Notes under the pieces: generated by a model
Seen by the model: the letters and a program-made list of their open reading frames with translations, nothing else
Database searches by the model: none
What the model was told of the DNA's origin: nothing
DNA from: Gemmatimonadota bacterium
GTDB lineage: Bacteria; Latescibacterota; UBA2968; UBA8231
Length of the DNA stretch: 14,223 nt
Direction of reading: 5' to 3'
Assembly (NCBI GenBank): GCA_018673255.1
Contig: JABHDC010000005.1
Coordinates: 1-14,223, forward strand
In this document: piece after piece, positions 1 through 8,032 of the stretch
How the letters are laid out: each line of letters opens with the position of its first letter
How positions within the stretch are numbered: the stretch's first letter is position 1
Position numbers and translations under genes: made by a program

Positions 1-2
1 AA

Positions 3-704
3 CGCGATGACTGGGAGGATCGACGGGAGGATGGTGCCCAGGCCATGTTCGGAGACATGAATCGAATCGCTTCGGATCGAGCTGGCCGACTGCTGGCGGC
101 GTTGCTGGGTGGTTTCGTCGTGACGGGGAACCAGCACTGGCACGACATCTATCGGCAGAAGCTCGAAGAGGATGACTTCGCTCGGCTTCGAGCTGGACTT
201 CCCCCTGAAGGGGCCGCTCTCTACGTCTACGATCAGAATCAGGTCGCGTGGCGTTTGCTGTGGGAACTGGAGACGGATCCGGAGATCCGGCAGCGGTATC
301 GCACCCTCCTCCACGCCACGGCGGATGCCGTACAGGATCGTCTGCTCGACTACAGGCAGTTCGAAGCGGCACAACACACCCACCTCCTGGAGGCCTGCGA
401 CTGGGACTGGCGCCAGGCCTGCACAGCGCCCGAAGAGGGCTCAAATCAGGGCGCCCCCTACAACGCCCGGATCAGGAAACTGGCCCCGGTCATAGGATAC
501 GAGCACGAACTCATCCAGAGCCCCTGGGAGGCGGCGCACATCTTGTCCCTGTCAGAGCATGCCGACCACCACCGAGTGCTGCGGGAACACCTGCCGCGAT
601 TGCTGGACACCTTCCCCTGGGATCGCGTGGCCTTGTCCTGGAGCATCTACAACGTGGAGTGGACCTATTGGACGACCATTCAGCGTGAGTCGACGACGAT
701 CTGA
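3..704 (+). CDS. Unrecognised protein, C-terminal part (5' end outside window)
   Basis: The reading frame is open from base 3 to a TGA at 702-704. The first ATG, at 45, has no convincing ribosome binding site, and the 14 codons before it read as ordinary protein, so this is most likely the tail of a longer gene starting left of the window. I do not recognise the family. Counting from the ATG at 45, the visible part is mostly helix-forming and charged. It is rich in Trp, Tyr and His: a Trp-Asp-Trp at 120-122, an EHADHH stretch at 171-176, and an aromatic C-terminus (WSIYNVEWTYW, about 199-209). The alternating helices with many aromatics are compatible with an alpha/alpha-barrel-like enzyme tail, but that is a guess. 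Its stop faces the stop of the VIT/VWA gene across a 98-base gap, so the two are separate transcripts. Confidence 0.7.
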   Translation, partial: RDDWEDRREDGAQAMFGDMNRIASDRAGRLLAALLGGFVVTGNQHWHDIYRQKLEEDDFARLRAGLPPEGAALYVYDQNQVAWRLLWELETDPEIRQRYRTLLHATADAVQDRLLDYRQFEAAQHTHLLEACDWDWRQACTAPEEGSNQGAPYNARIRKLAPVIGYEHELIQSPWEAAHILSLSEHADHHRVLREHLPRLLDTFPWDRVALSWSIYNVEWTYWTTIQRESTTI

Positions 705-779
705 AGCAGTCCCCCTCGATCTCTCTCTTGCGGGGCGTCTTCGTTGGCTGCGGACGCACGCATCGGACCCATGTCCATA

Positions 780-798
780 GCCGGGAAGTTCCTCCGGC
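780..798. terminator. Weak hairpin in the convergent gap (possible terminator)
   Basis: A 5-bp stem GCCGG (780-784) / CCGGC (794-798) with a 9-base loop sits in the 98-base gap between the converging genes ending at 704 and 803. It starts 4 bases beyond the stop of the leftward VIT/VWA gene. Neither strand has a T-run after it, so it is not a classical intrinsic terminator. Nothing else stands out in 705-802. Confidence 0.2.
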
Positions 799-802
799 AG
801 AC

Positions 803-3169
803 TCACTTCATCAGCAGCATCTTGCGGGTCTGCAGCCCGGTGCCGGCACGCAGACGGATCACGTACACACCGGAAGCCACCCGCTCTCCGGCCTCATCGC
901 GGCCATTCCACACGACATCGTAGGCCGAGGCAAGATGGCGCCTCTGTTCGACGAGTGTGCGTACACGGCGTCCCGCCACGTCGAAGATGGTGAGCGTCAC
1001 CGATGCGGCCTCGTCGAGCCGGAAACGAATCGTGGTCTCCGGGTTGAAGGGATTCGGAAAATTCGGCTCCAGCCACGACTGAGCAGGCAGGGAAGGTGCC
1101 GACTCGATGATCGTTGCCGTGTCGGCGATCTCGTATTGCTCGCCCCCCACACGCAGCAACACCTTCGTGCCAACTGCCAGATAAGGACCCAGATCGGGAC
1201 GACGGCGCACCAGGTCGAAGTAGGATTCCGAACCAAAAGCCAGTCTGAGCGCGGGGCGATCATCGTCGAACTCACTGTCGCGCCAACCACCATCGCGCCA
1301 ATAGAAGGTCTTACCGCCGGCATAACGCACAGCTTCAGAACGGGTCTTCTCCGTATTGCTGGCGCCAGCATAGTCGGCGACATCCTCCGCCGCACGGACC
1401 GCATCGGCGCCACTCTCGCTGGACAGCGATGGATTGTCGGCAATCGGCACAGTCGGCTCGTCTTCGACGATGAGGAACGATGTGTAGGGTGTGATGATTC
1501 CGTAGCGCCGACTGAGGGCCACGATCTCATCCACGAGTTCCTGGTCCTCACCATTCAGGCGGATCTGATCCAGCAGGAAGCCGACCTTGCGCGTCGCCCA
1601 CAGGCGCGGCAGGAAGGCAGCTGTCTCACCGTTGCCAACGGCCACATCCCGTTCAAAGTCCACACGATCCCCGACGATGGTCCCCGACAGCCGTACCGAT
1701 GCAGGCCCTTCGAGGGTCATCCGACCAGCCTGCACGACCTGGCTGCCGCGGAACAGGTCCGGCAAGCTCTGAGGATAGACATCGAGCGTATTGGCCCCCT
1801 GGAATTCCAGAGTCAGATCAGTGAGCACGGGGCTGCTCACCTTGCTGTAGAAGGAGGACACGGCGACCTCGATATCTTCACCAGGGGTCACATAGGAGGA
1901 TGTGCCGCCATTGTCACCGGCAAGGCGGTCGAGCAGATGCGTATTCACCTCGTGACCCACGCCGAAGGCAAACAGCCGCACGCTGGTGGTATTGGCTCCC
2001 GTCACGTCTGCGACGAGGCGATCGATGTCCGTCTGGCCGATCGTCGGCCGACCATCGGTGAGGAACACGAGCATCTGTGCTGCCCCGTCCTCTGTCCCCA
2101 GCATCGACATGGCCGCCAGCAATGCACCCTCGATATTGGTGCCACCCGTTGCCGTCAAACCCTCGATATAGTCCAGTGCCCTGGCGCGTGTCTGGGCCGT
2201 CACGGGCGTGGCACTGTCGGCCAGGGACTCCACCGTCGTTCCATAGTCGACGATGTTGAAGCTGTCCTCCGGCCGCATGCTGTTCACGGCGAAGCGCAGA
2301 GCGGCCCGCGCCTGCTCCATCTTCTCCCCAGCCATGCTGCCAGAACGGTCAATGACGTAGATCATGCGCTTGGGGATGACGTGATCGGTCACCGGATCGG
2401 CTTGTGGTGCGGCCAACAGCAGGTAGTATCCCTCTTCTTCGTCAGGCGGAAAGTGGGTCAGGATATCAATGCCCACCGGGTCTGGAGATACCGTGTAGTA
2501 GAGGGTGAAATCCTGGGTCGGTAGAACGCCCTCATCAGCATAGGTGACGTGCACCATGTGATCCGAGGTGCGATCAACGATGATATTGTGAGACGGCGAG
2601 TAGACGGAACGGATCGGTGCCGTGGACCGGATCGTGACCTGCACCGACACATCTTCCAAGGGCTCGGCTGAAAACTTCTCGGTGTTGAGCGGATATACGT
2701 AGCGTACGATGCCGTCATCTCGGCGCAGAACTTCGTCGTAGGCCAGTTCGATGCGACGATCGCCTTCGGCTGGAATCGGGAAGATGCGCGCCCGGTAGGC
2801 GCCTCGTCCCACGTATTCCAGCAAAGCCGGGTCGATACGCTGACGCACGATCTCTTCGTAGATGCGTCGAGCCTCGTCGGCAGGCAGGATCTCGGCGGTC
2901 AGGGGTTCACCATCCACGTGCATGGAGAATGCCGAGAAGCTGGCCTGCGCCGGGATCGGGAACAGATAGGTCCCCTCCAGGTCCATCGGGGTCGGGTTGT
3001 GGAACACCTGGTCGATGCTCGTGTGCGCCGCCTGGTCGTCGATGGTCACCTGCACCCGGTGGTAACGAATGCTCAGCGGTTCGAAGGGCAGCTCCGGGAT
3101 GAGAATGCCATCAGCGTGTCCGGCTGCGCCCATCAGCAGCAGGAGCAGCGGCATCAGGAGACATTTCAT
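803..3169 (-). CDS. Secreted VIT + von Willebrand factor A protein with FlgD-like/T9SS-type C-terminal domain
   Basis: 788 residues. The N-terminus is a signal peptide (hydrophobic run 4-16, cleavage probably near the Ala-Asp at 19-20). A VIT domain (inter-alpha-trypsin type) follows at about 25-160. A VWA domain lies at about 267-445, with a complete MIDAS metal site: D274-R-S276-G-S278, T341-GGTN and T371-DG. The segment around 552-570 (RRYGIITPYTSF) is the conserved post-VWA motif of VIT-VWA proteins. The C-terminus (about 702-788) opens with NFPNPFNP and ends in a short beta-sandwich (IFDVAGRRVRTL, then ASGVYVIRL), the FlgD-Ig-like/type IX sorting style. The family is known for protein binding and adhesion at the cell surface; the partner here is unknown. 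The ATG at 3169 follows an AGGTGA-like site and lies 4 bases after the stop of the upstream VWA gene, so the two are almost certainly co-transcribed and translationally coupled. Confidence 0.93.
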   Translation of the reverse strand: MKCLLMPLLLLLMGAAGHADGILIPELPFEPLSIRYHRVQVTIDDQAAHTSIDQVFHNPTPMDLEGTYLFPIPAQASFSAFSMHVDGEPLTAEILPADEARRIYEEIVRQRIDPALLEYVGRGAYRARIFPIPAEGDRRIELAYDEVLRRDDGIVRYVYPLNTEKFSAEPLEDVSVQVTIRSTAPIRSVYSPSHNIIVDRTSDHMVHVTYADEGVLPTQDFTLYYTVSPDPVGIDILTHFPPDEEEGYYLLLAAPQADPVTDHVIPKRMIYVIDRSGSMAGEKMEQARAALRFAVNSMRPEDSFNIVDYGTTVESLADSATPVTAQTRARALDYIEGLTATGGTNIEGALLAAMSMLGTEDGAAQMLVFLTDGRPTIGQTDIDRLVADVTGANTTSVRLFAFGVGHEVNTHLLDRLAGDNGGTSSYVTPGEDIEVAVSSFYSKVSSPVLTDLTLEFQGANTLDVYPQSLPDLFRGSQVVQAGRMTLEGPASVRLSGTIVGDRVDFERDVAVGNGETAAFLPRLWATRKVGFLLDQIRLNGEDQELVDEIVALSRRYGIITPYTSFLIVEDEPTVPIADNPSLSSESGADAVRAAEDVADYAGASNTEKTRSEAVRYAGGKTFYWRDGGWRDSEFDDDRPALRLAFGSESYFDLVRRRPDLGPYLAVGTKVLLRVGGEQYEIADTATIIESAPSLPAQSWLEPNFPNPFNPETTIRFRLDEAASVTLTIFDVAGRRVRTLVEQRRHLASAYDVVWNGRDEAGERVASGVYVIRLRAGTGLQTRKMLLMK

Positions 3170-3173
3170 GGCG

Positions 3174-4127
3174 TCACCTGCGCCCGGCCTGAACCTTCAC
3201 TTCCCCCCAGGAACTGGTCTGAATCACCGTCGTACCGTCGTAGTCCACGCCGGTCTCAACCGCGGCAGCCTTGATCGTCGCCGTGATCAGATCGTCGAGA
3301 TTCGTCTCCGTCGACACATCGGTGTCGGCACCACCATCGGCCGTCGTCGGTACGGACCCGCCACCATCCTCGGTGGTGGCATCGGCATACAGCACACCCC
3401 CACGCCCCCCACCACCGACCGGCACGAATCCACCCTCCACCGTCCACGTGCTGTCGCCCTTCGTATAGACGGCCTCGCGACCCTCGACACGTACGATGAC
3501 CTCACCGCCGTCTGTGTCGGTGTAGCGACTCTCGTAGACGAGCCACTGGAATTGTCCCTGCGTTCCGGCGGCGATATCCCGGAAGATCTGCTCGCCCTCC
3601 TCGTCCAGACCACTGGCGCCGATGGTGTGCACGGCAATACCCCGCGCCGCGGCGATCTGCACTTCATCGCGCCAGTCGAAATCAACTGCGTAATCCATGT
3701 GTGGTGGCGCATCGGCGATGAGGAACACGAGGCCGACCGCCGACTCATCCCACGCCATGTCGTTCAGGGCCACGTGCAGGCCTTCGTTGAGACTCTCCGG
3801 CGTATCACCGCCGCCACCGGCCTCGATGCGGTCCAGATCATCGACGACACGATCGATATCGCGTGTCAGTGCGTAGGCACGAGTGACATATTCGTCGCCG
3901 CGATCACGGTAAGCGACGAGCCCGAATCGCACGTCGGGGGCAGGTTCACCCAGCGCGATGTCGGAGATCATGTCACGGATCTTCTCCTTCACCGCATCGA
4001 TCTCGTCCCCCATACTGCCCGTGGCGTCGAGGAGGAAGACGACATCAATACGCGGCCCGTCCTGGGCTGATGCCAGGGTCACGGCGGCAACAGACAGGGC
4101 CACCAGCATGATCCAGAGGTTTTTCAT
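3174..4127 (-). CDS. Exported von Willebrand factor A (VWA) domain protein
   Basis: 317 residues from the ATG at 4127, chosen because GAGGAG lies 9 bases upstream and a signal peptide begins exactly there (MKNLWIM, hydrophobic to about 20, cleavage near Ala21-Gln22). The VWA domain covers about 25-200 and carries the metal site: D34-A-T36-G-S38, T109 in GGGGDTPES, and D139 in LIADAPPH. This D-A-T-G-S form is typical of stand-alone bacterial VWA proteins. After the domain comes a low-complexity Gly/Thr/Asp linker (about 236-276) and a short tail of about 40 residues. No enzyme motif is visible; the expected role is metal-dependent protein binding in the periplasm or at the surface. An in-frame ATG at 4229 would add 34 residues before the signal peptide and is unlikely. 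The next gene starts 4 bases after this stop, pairing it with the VIT/VWA protein. Confidence 0.92.
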   Translation of the reverse strand: MKNLWIMLVALSVAAVTLASAQDGPRIDVVFLLDATGSMGDEIDAVKEKIRDMISDIALGEPAPDVRFGLVAYRDRGDEYVTRAYALTRDIDRVVDDLDRIEAGGGGDTPESLNEGLHVALNDMAWDESAVGLVFLIADAPPHMDYAVDFDWRDEVQIAAARGIAVHTIGASGLDEEGEQIFRDIAAGTQGQFQWLVYESRYTDTDGGEVIVRVEGREAVYTKGDSTWTVEGGFVPVGGGGRGGVLYADATTEDGGGSVPTTADGGADTDVSTETNLDDLITATIKAAAVETGVDYDGTTVIQTSSWGEVKVQAGRR

Positions 4128-4136
4128 GGGTCCACA

Positions 4137-4142
4137 CTCCTC
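4137..4142 (-). promoter_or_regulatory. Ribosome binding site deciding the VWA gene start
   Basis: GAGGAG on the minus strand, 9 bases ahead of the ATG at 4127. It supports that start over the longer in-frame ATG at 4229, and the signal peptide begins at the same Met. Confidence 0.7.
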
Positions 4143-4247
4143 GAATTCGATGATCCGCAGGTCTGTGCCTGGAACGTCGCCGGCAGACCAGGGCGCACGG
4201 AAATGATCCGCGTTCACCGTATAGAACACCGGCCAACGCTGAGTGTG

Positions 4248-5204
4248 TTACCTCTCGGGGGACCTCCTCTTCATCTGCCCCCATGACATAGGCCCCACCA
4301 CGGTCTCGGGATGGCGCAGGGCCCAGCTGCGCCCAGGGAACTGGACGCGGAAGGTCTCCACATTGCCGCGATCCTGAGTGGTCACATAGGCCGTGCGGCC
4401 GTCCGGTCCACCGAAGGCGATGTTCGTGGGATTCTGCGCTGCCAGGTCAATCTCCCGCAGCAGGTCGCCCTCCCTCGACACCATCGCCACCGTGCCCTTG
4501 CCATACCGTGTGATATAGAGATTGCCTGCCGCATCACTGCGCATGCCATCCATGCCAAAGTCCGGGAAGCGAATCAGCAATCGCCTGTTCGACACCTCAC
4601 CCGTCACAGACAGATCGTAGGCCCACACATTGCGCTGTGCCGACTCGTTGACGTAGAGAGTGCGCTCGTCAGCGCCGACCTCCACACCATTCGTCGTGCC
4701 CAGGTTCGCCTCCAGCAGGGCCACCGCGCCATTCGGATCGATGCGCCAGAGCTTGCCATTATTGGCACTCCAATTCGGGTCGCTGGCGTAGAGACGATCG
4801 TCGGCACCGATGGCCAGATCATTGGGCTGATTCATGGTCGCCTCGTGTGCGAAGACCGACACCACACCCGACACCATATCGACACGGACCACATTGTGTC
4901 CGGTGTAGTCGGCGACGAACATGGCGCCCGCGCGATCGAAGCGGATCCCATTCCCACGACTACCGGGGGGCAGTTCGGCGAACAACTCGGCCGTGCCATC
5001 GGGTGACACCCGCGCGATCGTGCCGAGGGCCCCGATATTGACGCAGTACAGTATCCCGTGCGCGTCGACGGCCGGCCCCTCGGCCGACATGAGCGTACCG
5101 ACGGGCAGCAGATCCCGTGCGACGTACAGATCTTCCTGCGCTGCAGCCGAGATGGCCATCACGACAATGAGCATCGTCATCTTCAGCATTCTGTTGCGTG
5201 CCAT
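4248..5204 (-). CDS. Exported SMP-30/gluconolactonase/LRE-type beta-propeller
   Basis: 318 residues from the ATG at 5204. A signal peptide spans about 1-22 (MLKMTMLIVVMAISAAA). The rest is a six-bladed propeller of the SMP-30/gluconolactonase/LRE-like family, close to the usual 300-residue length. The expected metal ligands are present in order and at sensible spacing: E42 in SAEGP, N172 in TTNGV, and D219 in GMDGM. N125-QPN128-D in a neighbouring loop may be the substrate side. Known members are metal-dependent lactonases that hydrolyse sugar lactones, but many paralogues are uncharacterised, so the substrate is unknown. The signal peptide points to the periplasm. AAGGA lies about 10 bases upstream of the ATG. 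An ORF extending to 5537 overlaps the divergent importer gene and lacks family similarity before this Met. It may head the leftward run with the VWA genes, 120 bases away. Confidence 0.9.
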   Translation of the reverse strand: MARNRMLKMTMLIVVMAISAAAQEDLYVARDLLPVGTLMSAEGPAVDAHGILYCVNIGALGTIARVSPDGTAELFAELPPGSRGNGIRFDRAGAMFVADYTGHNVVRVDMVSGVVSVFAHEATMNQPNDLAIGADDRLYASDPNWSANNGKLWRIDPNGAVALLEANLGTTNGVEVGADERTLYVNESAQRNVWAYDLSVTGEVSNRRLLIRFPDFGMDGMRSDAAGNLYITRYGKGTVAMVSREGDLLREIDLAAQNPTNIAFGGPDGRTAYVTTQDRGNVETFRVQFPGRSWALRHPETVVGPMSWGQMKRRSPER

Positions 5205-5294
5205 TACCCCGGATTCCTTCCGCAATGTGTCATCGATCCTCTCTACATCAATATGACAGATTGACCCTTTCGCCGTCGTCGCAGTCGATCTCGC

Positions 5295-5324
5295 TTGCCC
5301 CGGTAGCCTTTGAAGGACGATAAT
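5295..5324 (+). promoter_or_regulatory. Candidate sigma70-type promoter for the ABC importer operon
   Basis: TTGCCC (5295-5300) and GATAAT (5319-5324) are separated by 18 bases and match the consensus at 4/6 and 5/6 positions. The GATAAT ends 45 bases before the ATG at 5370, in the 165-base divergent gap between the SMP-30 gene and the binding-protein gene. No equally good candidate was found on the minus strand for the SMP-30 gene. The call rests on pattern match only, and the sigma factors of this organism are unknown. Confidence 0.35.
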
Positions 5325-5369
5325 GGCCCGGTGGTTCCCTTCCTGTCCTCCTCCAAATGGGTGCAATGA

Positions 5370-7058
5370 ATGTCGAGACGTGTCCTGCTCGCATGCTGGA
5401 TCCTTGCTGCCACGACCCTCGCCTCTGCCGATACGACCGTGCTCGGCAACCTGTTGCCGGCCGACGCCGTGCCCTGGGCAGATCAGGTCCTGCGGGTGCC
5501 CTGTGACAACACGCGCAATGAGGTGACCTTCGATCACCCGAACAGTGTGTACCAGCGGTATGGTTGCGTACAGGATCTGTTCTCAGACACCCTCGTCGAT
5601 CTCGATCCCGACTATCACCCCGAGCCGGCAGCAGCGCTGAGCTGGTCTGTCGCCGAGGACGGGGTCACCTGGACCTTCCATCTACGCCCGGGGCAGATGT
5701 GGAGTGACGGCACGCCACTCACCGCCCACGATTACGTCGCCACATTCCAGCTTTGCGCCAGTCCCGGACATGCCTGGGACTTTGCCTGGTTCTACTCCTT
5801 CATCGGTGAAGGCGGCTTGAGAAACTGGGATCGCATCGTCGCCGGTGAGTTGCCGCCTGACTCGCTGGGTGTGACAGCCGTCGATGACCTGACGCTCCAG
5901 TTGGTGACGGTCGGACCATTTCCGGCCATGCCCTCGGCCATGAAATTCGGCTACGCGATGCAGAAGCGGGCGCTGGAAGAACACGGTCCGTATTACAACA
6001 ACGATCCGGCCACCTCTGTCTCTTCCGGTCCTTTCATCCTCACCGAATTCGACCCGGGCTATCGCATCGTTCTCAGCGCCAATCCAGACTATACCGGCTA
6101 CCGACCGCCACAGCTGGCTCGCATTGAGGGCATCTACATGTCCCCCGCGACATTCTTCCTCTCCTACCAGCGCGGTGAGATCGACCTGGTCGGGCACGAG
6201 CAACTCACACCCGCCGACTTTGCCACCATCGAAGCACAACCGACACTGCGCGCCAACTACCTGCGTCACTACGGCGACTTCCGTACCGACTACATCCTCT
6301 TCGACACCTTCACAGCGCCTTTTGACAACCTGGATGTGCGGCGCGCCTTCGCTCACGCCGTCGATCGGGACGCGATCGTGGCTGGGGTCTACGGGCGGAT
6401 CAAGGCCATGCCCGCGCACTCGATGCTGATGCCCGGATTTCCCTCGGCAGATACGACCGGCGCCCTGGCCGACCTGCAGCGCTTCGATTGTGGTCTGGCA
6501 CGTGAGCACCTGACTGCAGCAGGTTATCCTGGCGGCGACGGCTTTCCGCCCCTGGAGATGTGGTTGCGTGGCGAACCGCCAGCGACGGCCGCCGTCTATC
6601 AGGCCAGTGCCGCATCCATCGCGCAGTGTCTCGGCATTCGCATTCAGGTGTCCAACAAGGACAGTCGCGTCTTCATGGATGCACTCAACGCCAAACCCAC
6701 ACGACTGCAACTGGGCGCCGTCTCCTATGGGATGGACTTCCTCGACCCTGCCAACCTGCTCGGCCTATGGATGTCCGGGGGACGACACTCGTGGAAGGAT
6801 TCAACATTTGATCGTCTCGTCACCGAAGCGGGCGCCATGCTGGGGCAGCCCGAGCGTCGTGATGAGATGTTCCGTCAGGCCGAACACATCCTCGTCGATC
6901 AGGTGGGAGGGGTCTTTATCGCCCATCGCTGGGCGGGAGATCTGCTCAATGGTCGCGTGCGCGGCAGCTTCCGGGAGCCGGATGCGCGTGGCATCGCTGG
7001 CCGCCGCTGGGGTGACGACAGCATGTGGGGTGACATCTACATCGGCAACGGGCACTAG
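5370..7058 (+). CDS. ABC transporter periplasmic substrate-binding protein, Opp/Dpp family (SBP_bac_5)
   Basis: 562 residues, within the usual 500-600 range of extracytoplasmic binding proteins of the peptide/nickel/oligosaccharide (family 5) class. A signal peptide spans 1-20 (RRVLLACWILAATTLASA) and appears to be cut after Ala-Ser-Ala. The Cys at position 9 is too near the N-terminus for a lipobox, so this looks soluble rather than a lipoprotein. Family landmarks are WTFHLRPG..WSDGTPL at about 101-117, the SSGPFIL turn at 218-224, and FDNLDVRRAFAHAVDRDAIV at 318-337. Members bind peptides, but also oligosaccharides and other solutes; the ligand cannot be read from the sequence. The ATG at 5370 has no strong ribosome binding site. 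Two permease genes follow directly, 8 bases after this stop, so this is the first gene of an importer operon. Confidence 0.95.
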   Translation: MSRRVLLACWILAATTLASADTTVLGNLLPADAVPWADQVLRVPCDNTRNEVTFDHPNSVYQRYGCVQDLFSDTLVDLDPDYHPEPAAALSWSVAEDGVTWTFHLRPGQMWSDGTPLTAHDYVATFQLCASPGHAWDFAWFYSFIGEGGLRNWDRIVAGELPPDSLGVTAVDDLTLQLVTVGPFPAMPSAMKFGYAMQKRALEEHGPYYNNDPATSVSSGPFILTEFDPGYRIVLSANPDYTGYRPPQLARIEGIYMSPATFFLSYQRGEIDLVGHEQLTPADFATIEAQPTLRANYLRHYGDFRTDYILFDTFTAPFDNLDVRRAFAHAVDRDAIVAGVYGRIKAMPAHSMLMPGFPSADTTGALADLQRFDCGLAREHLTAAGYPGGDGFPPLEMWLRGEPPATAAVYQASAASIAQCLGIRIQVSNKDSRVFMDALNAKPTRLQLGAVSYGMDFLDPANLLGLWMSGGRHSWKDSTFDRLVTEAGAMLGQPERRDEMFRQAEHILVDQVGGVFIAHRWAGDLLNGRVRGSFREPDARGIAGRRWGDDSMWGDIYIGNGH

Positions 7059-7066
7059 GCACTTCC

Positions 7067-8032
7067 GTGCTCCTCTACGTCTGTCGCCGATTGCTCTCCC
7101 TGGCCTTTGTCCTGCTCGGGGTCTCAGTCATCGTATTCTGGCTCATGCACTCAGTACCCGGGGGTCCCTTTGATACGCAACAGGGCCAACTGACGACCGC
7201 CACACGCGCCAATCTCGAGGCCAAATACGGCCTCGACGAACCCGTGTGGCAGCAATACTTCAACTACATGAGCCACGCCCTGCGCTTCGATTTTGGCGTC
7301 CCCTATCAGCAACCACAGACGACGGTCGCCGCCCTGATCGGTCGAACATGGCTCGTCACCCTGCAGGTTGGCCTGCTCACGATCGCCGTCGCCTTCAGTA
7401 TCGGCATCTGTGCCGGGCTCTACGCCGCATATCACCAGAATTCATGGATCGACCACCTGGTGACATTCATCACGACCCTCGGTGTCACGGTGCCCAACTT
7501 CGTCGTGGCCATGTGGCTCATTCTCTGTTTCTCAGTGGCACGTGCATGGCTGCCCCTGGGCGGCTGGGGCACCTCGGGGGCCTGTCTGTTCGGCAAGTAT
7601 TTCTGCACTGACTGGATCCTGCCCGTCGTCGCCTATGCCCTGGCGCCCATGGCCGTCATCGCCCGGTATACCCGTGCCAGCATCGTCGAGGTCGCGGGTG
7701 AGGAATACGTGCGCACGGCCAGAGCCAAAGGACTCAGTGAACCTGCCCTGATGCGACGGCACGTGCTCCCCAACGCGCAGATCCCCATGGTCACAGCCCT
7801 CGGCACGGAGATCCCCAATCTGATCACCGGATCGATCTTCATCGAGACCATCTTCCGCATCAACGGTCTGGGTAAGTACTTCGTCACCAGCGCCCTCAAC
7901 CGCGACTACCCGATGATCATGGCCACCTTCCTCCTCATCGCGCTTCTGTGGGGGGTGACCTACATGCTCACGGACATTGCCTACACGATGCTGGATCCGC
8001 GCATTCAGCTGGATCGGCAGCGACAGCCGTGA
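7067..8032 (+). CDS. ABC transporter permease, DppB/OppB family
   Basis: 321 residues, starting with GTG at 7067, 8 bases after the binding-protein stop. It is an inner-membrane permease with about six membrane segments: about 8-28, then 97-120, 128-155, 182-200, 240-262 and 281-305. After the first segment comes the long periplasmic loop typical of DppB (PGGPFDTQQG, then EAKYGLDEPVWQQY). The cytoplasmic EAA loop that docks the ATPase is intact at about 212-236 (EEYVRTARAKGL, then RRHVLPN). The family-typical GLGKYFV and DYPMIM motifs follow at about 267-285, and DPRI closes the C-terminus. It pairs with the next gene to form the channel. Its TGA overlaps the GTG of the next permease by four bases. 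Confidence 0.95.
   Translation: MLLYVCRRLLSLAFVLLGVSVIVFWLMHSVPGGPFDTQQGQLTTATRANLEAKYGLDEPVWQQYFNYMSHALRFDFGVPYQQPQTTVAALIGRTWLVTLQVGLLTIAVAFSIGICAGLYAAYHQNSWIDHLVTFITTLGVTVPNFVVAMWLILCFSVARAWLPLGGWGTSGACLFGKYFCTDWILPVVAYALAPMAVIARYTRASIVEVAGEEYVRTARAKGLSEPALMRRHVLPNAQIPMVTALGTEIPNLITGSIFIETIFRINGLGKYFVTSALNRDYPMIMATFLLIALLWGVTYMLTDIAYTMLDPRIQLDRQRQP

Noticed and set aside
728..2524. Long plus-strand ORF (598 codons) opposite the VIT/VWA gene
   Set aside because: It is antisense to a gene with clear domains and signal peptide; its protein is rich in Arg, His, Gly and Ile with no recognisable motif. Long antisense frames are expected where third codon positions are mostly G or C.
3069..4070. 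Plus-strand ORF of 333 codons opposite the VWA gene
   Set aside because: Antisense shadow of a recognised gene; it straddles the junction of two real genes and has no motif or ribosome binding site.
5385..5396. Possible lipobox (Leu-Leu-Ala-Cys) in the binding protein
   Set aside because: The Cys is at residue 9, before a full hydrophobic core; the better reading is a normal signal peptidase I site after Ala-Ser-Ala at 18-20.
5205..5537. N-terminal extension of the SMP-30-type gene
   Set aside because: It would overlap the start of the divergent importer gene and place 111 unrelated residues before a good signal peptide.
5682..6710. Minus-strand ORF of 342 codons opposite the binding-protein gene
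   Set aside because: Antisense to a well-conserved SBP_bac_5 protein; the translation shows no family features.
7948..8028. Upstream ATG start for the second permease
   Set aside because: It would overlap the first permease by 85 bases; the GTGA overlap at 8029 gives the usual coupled start.
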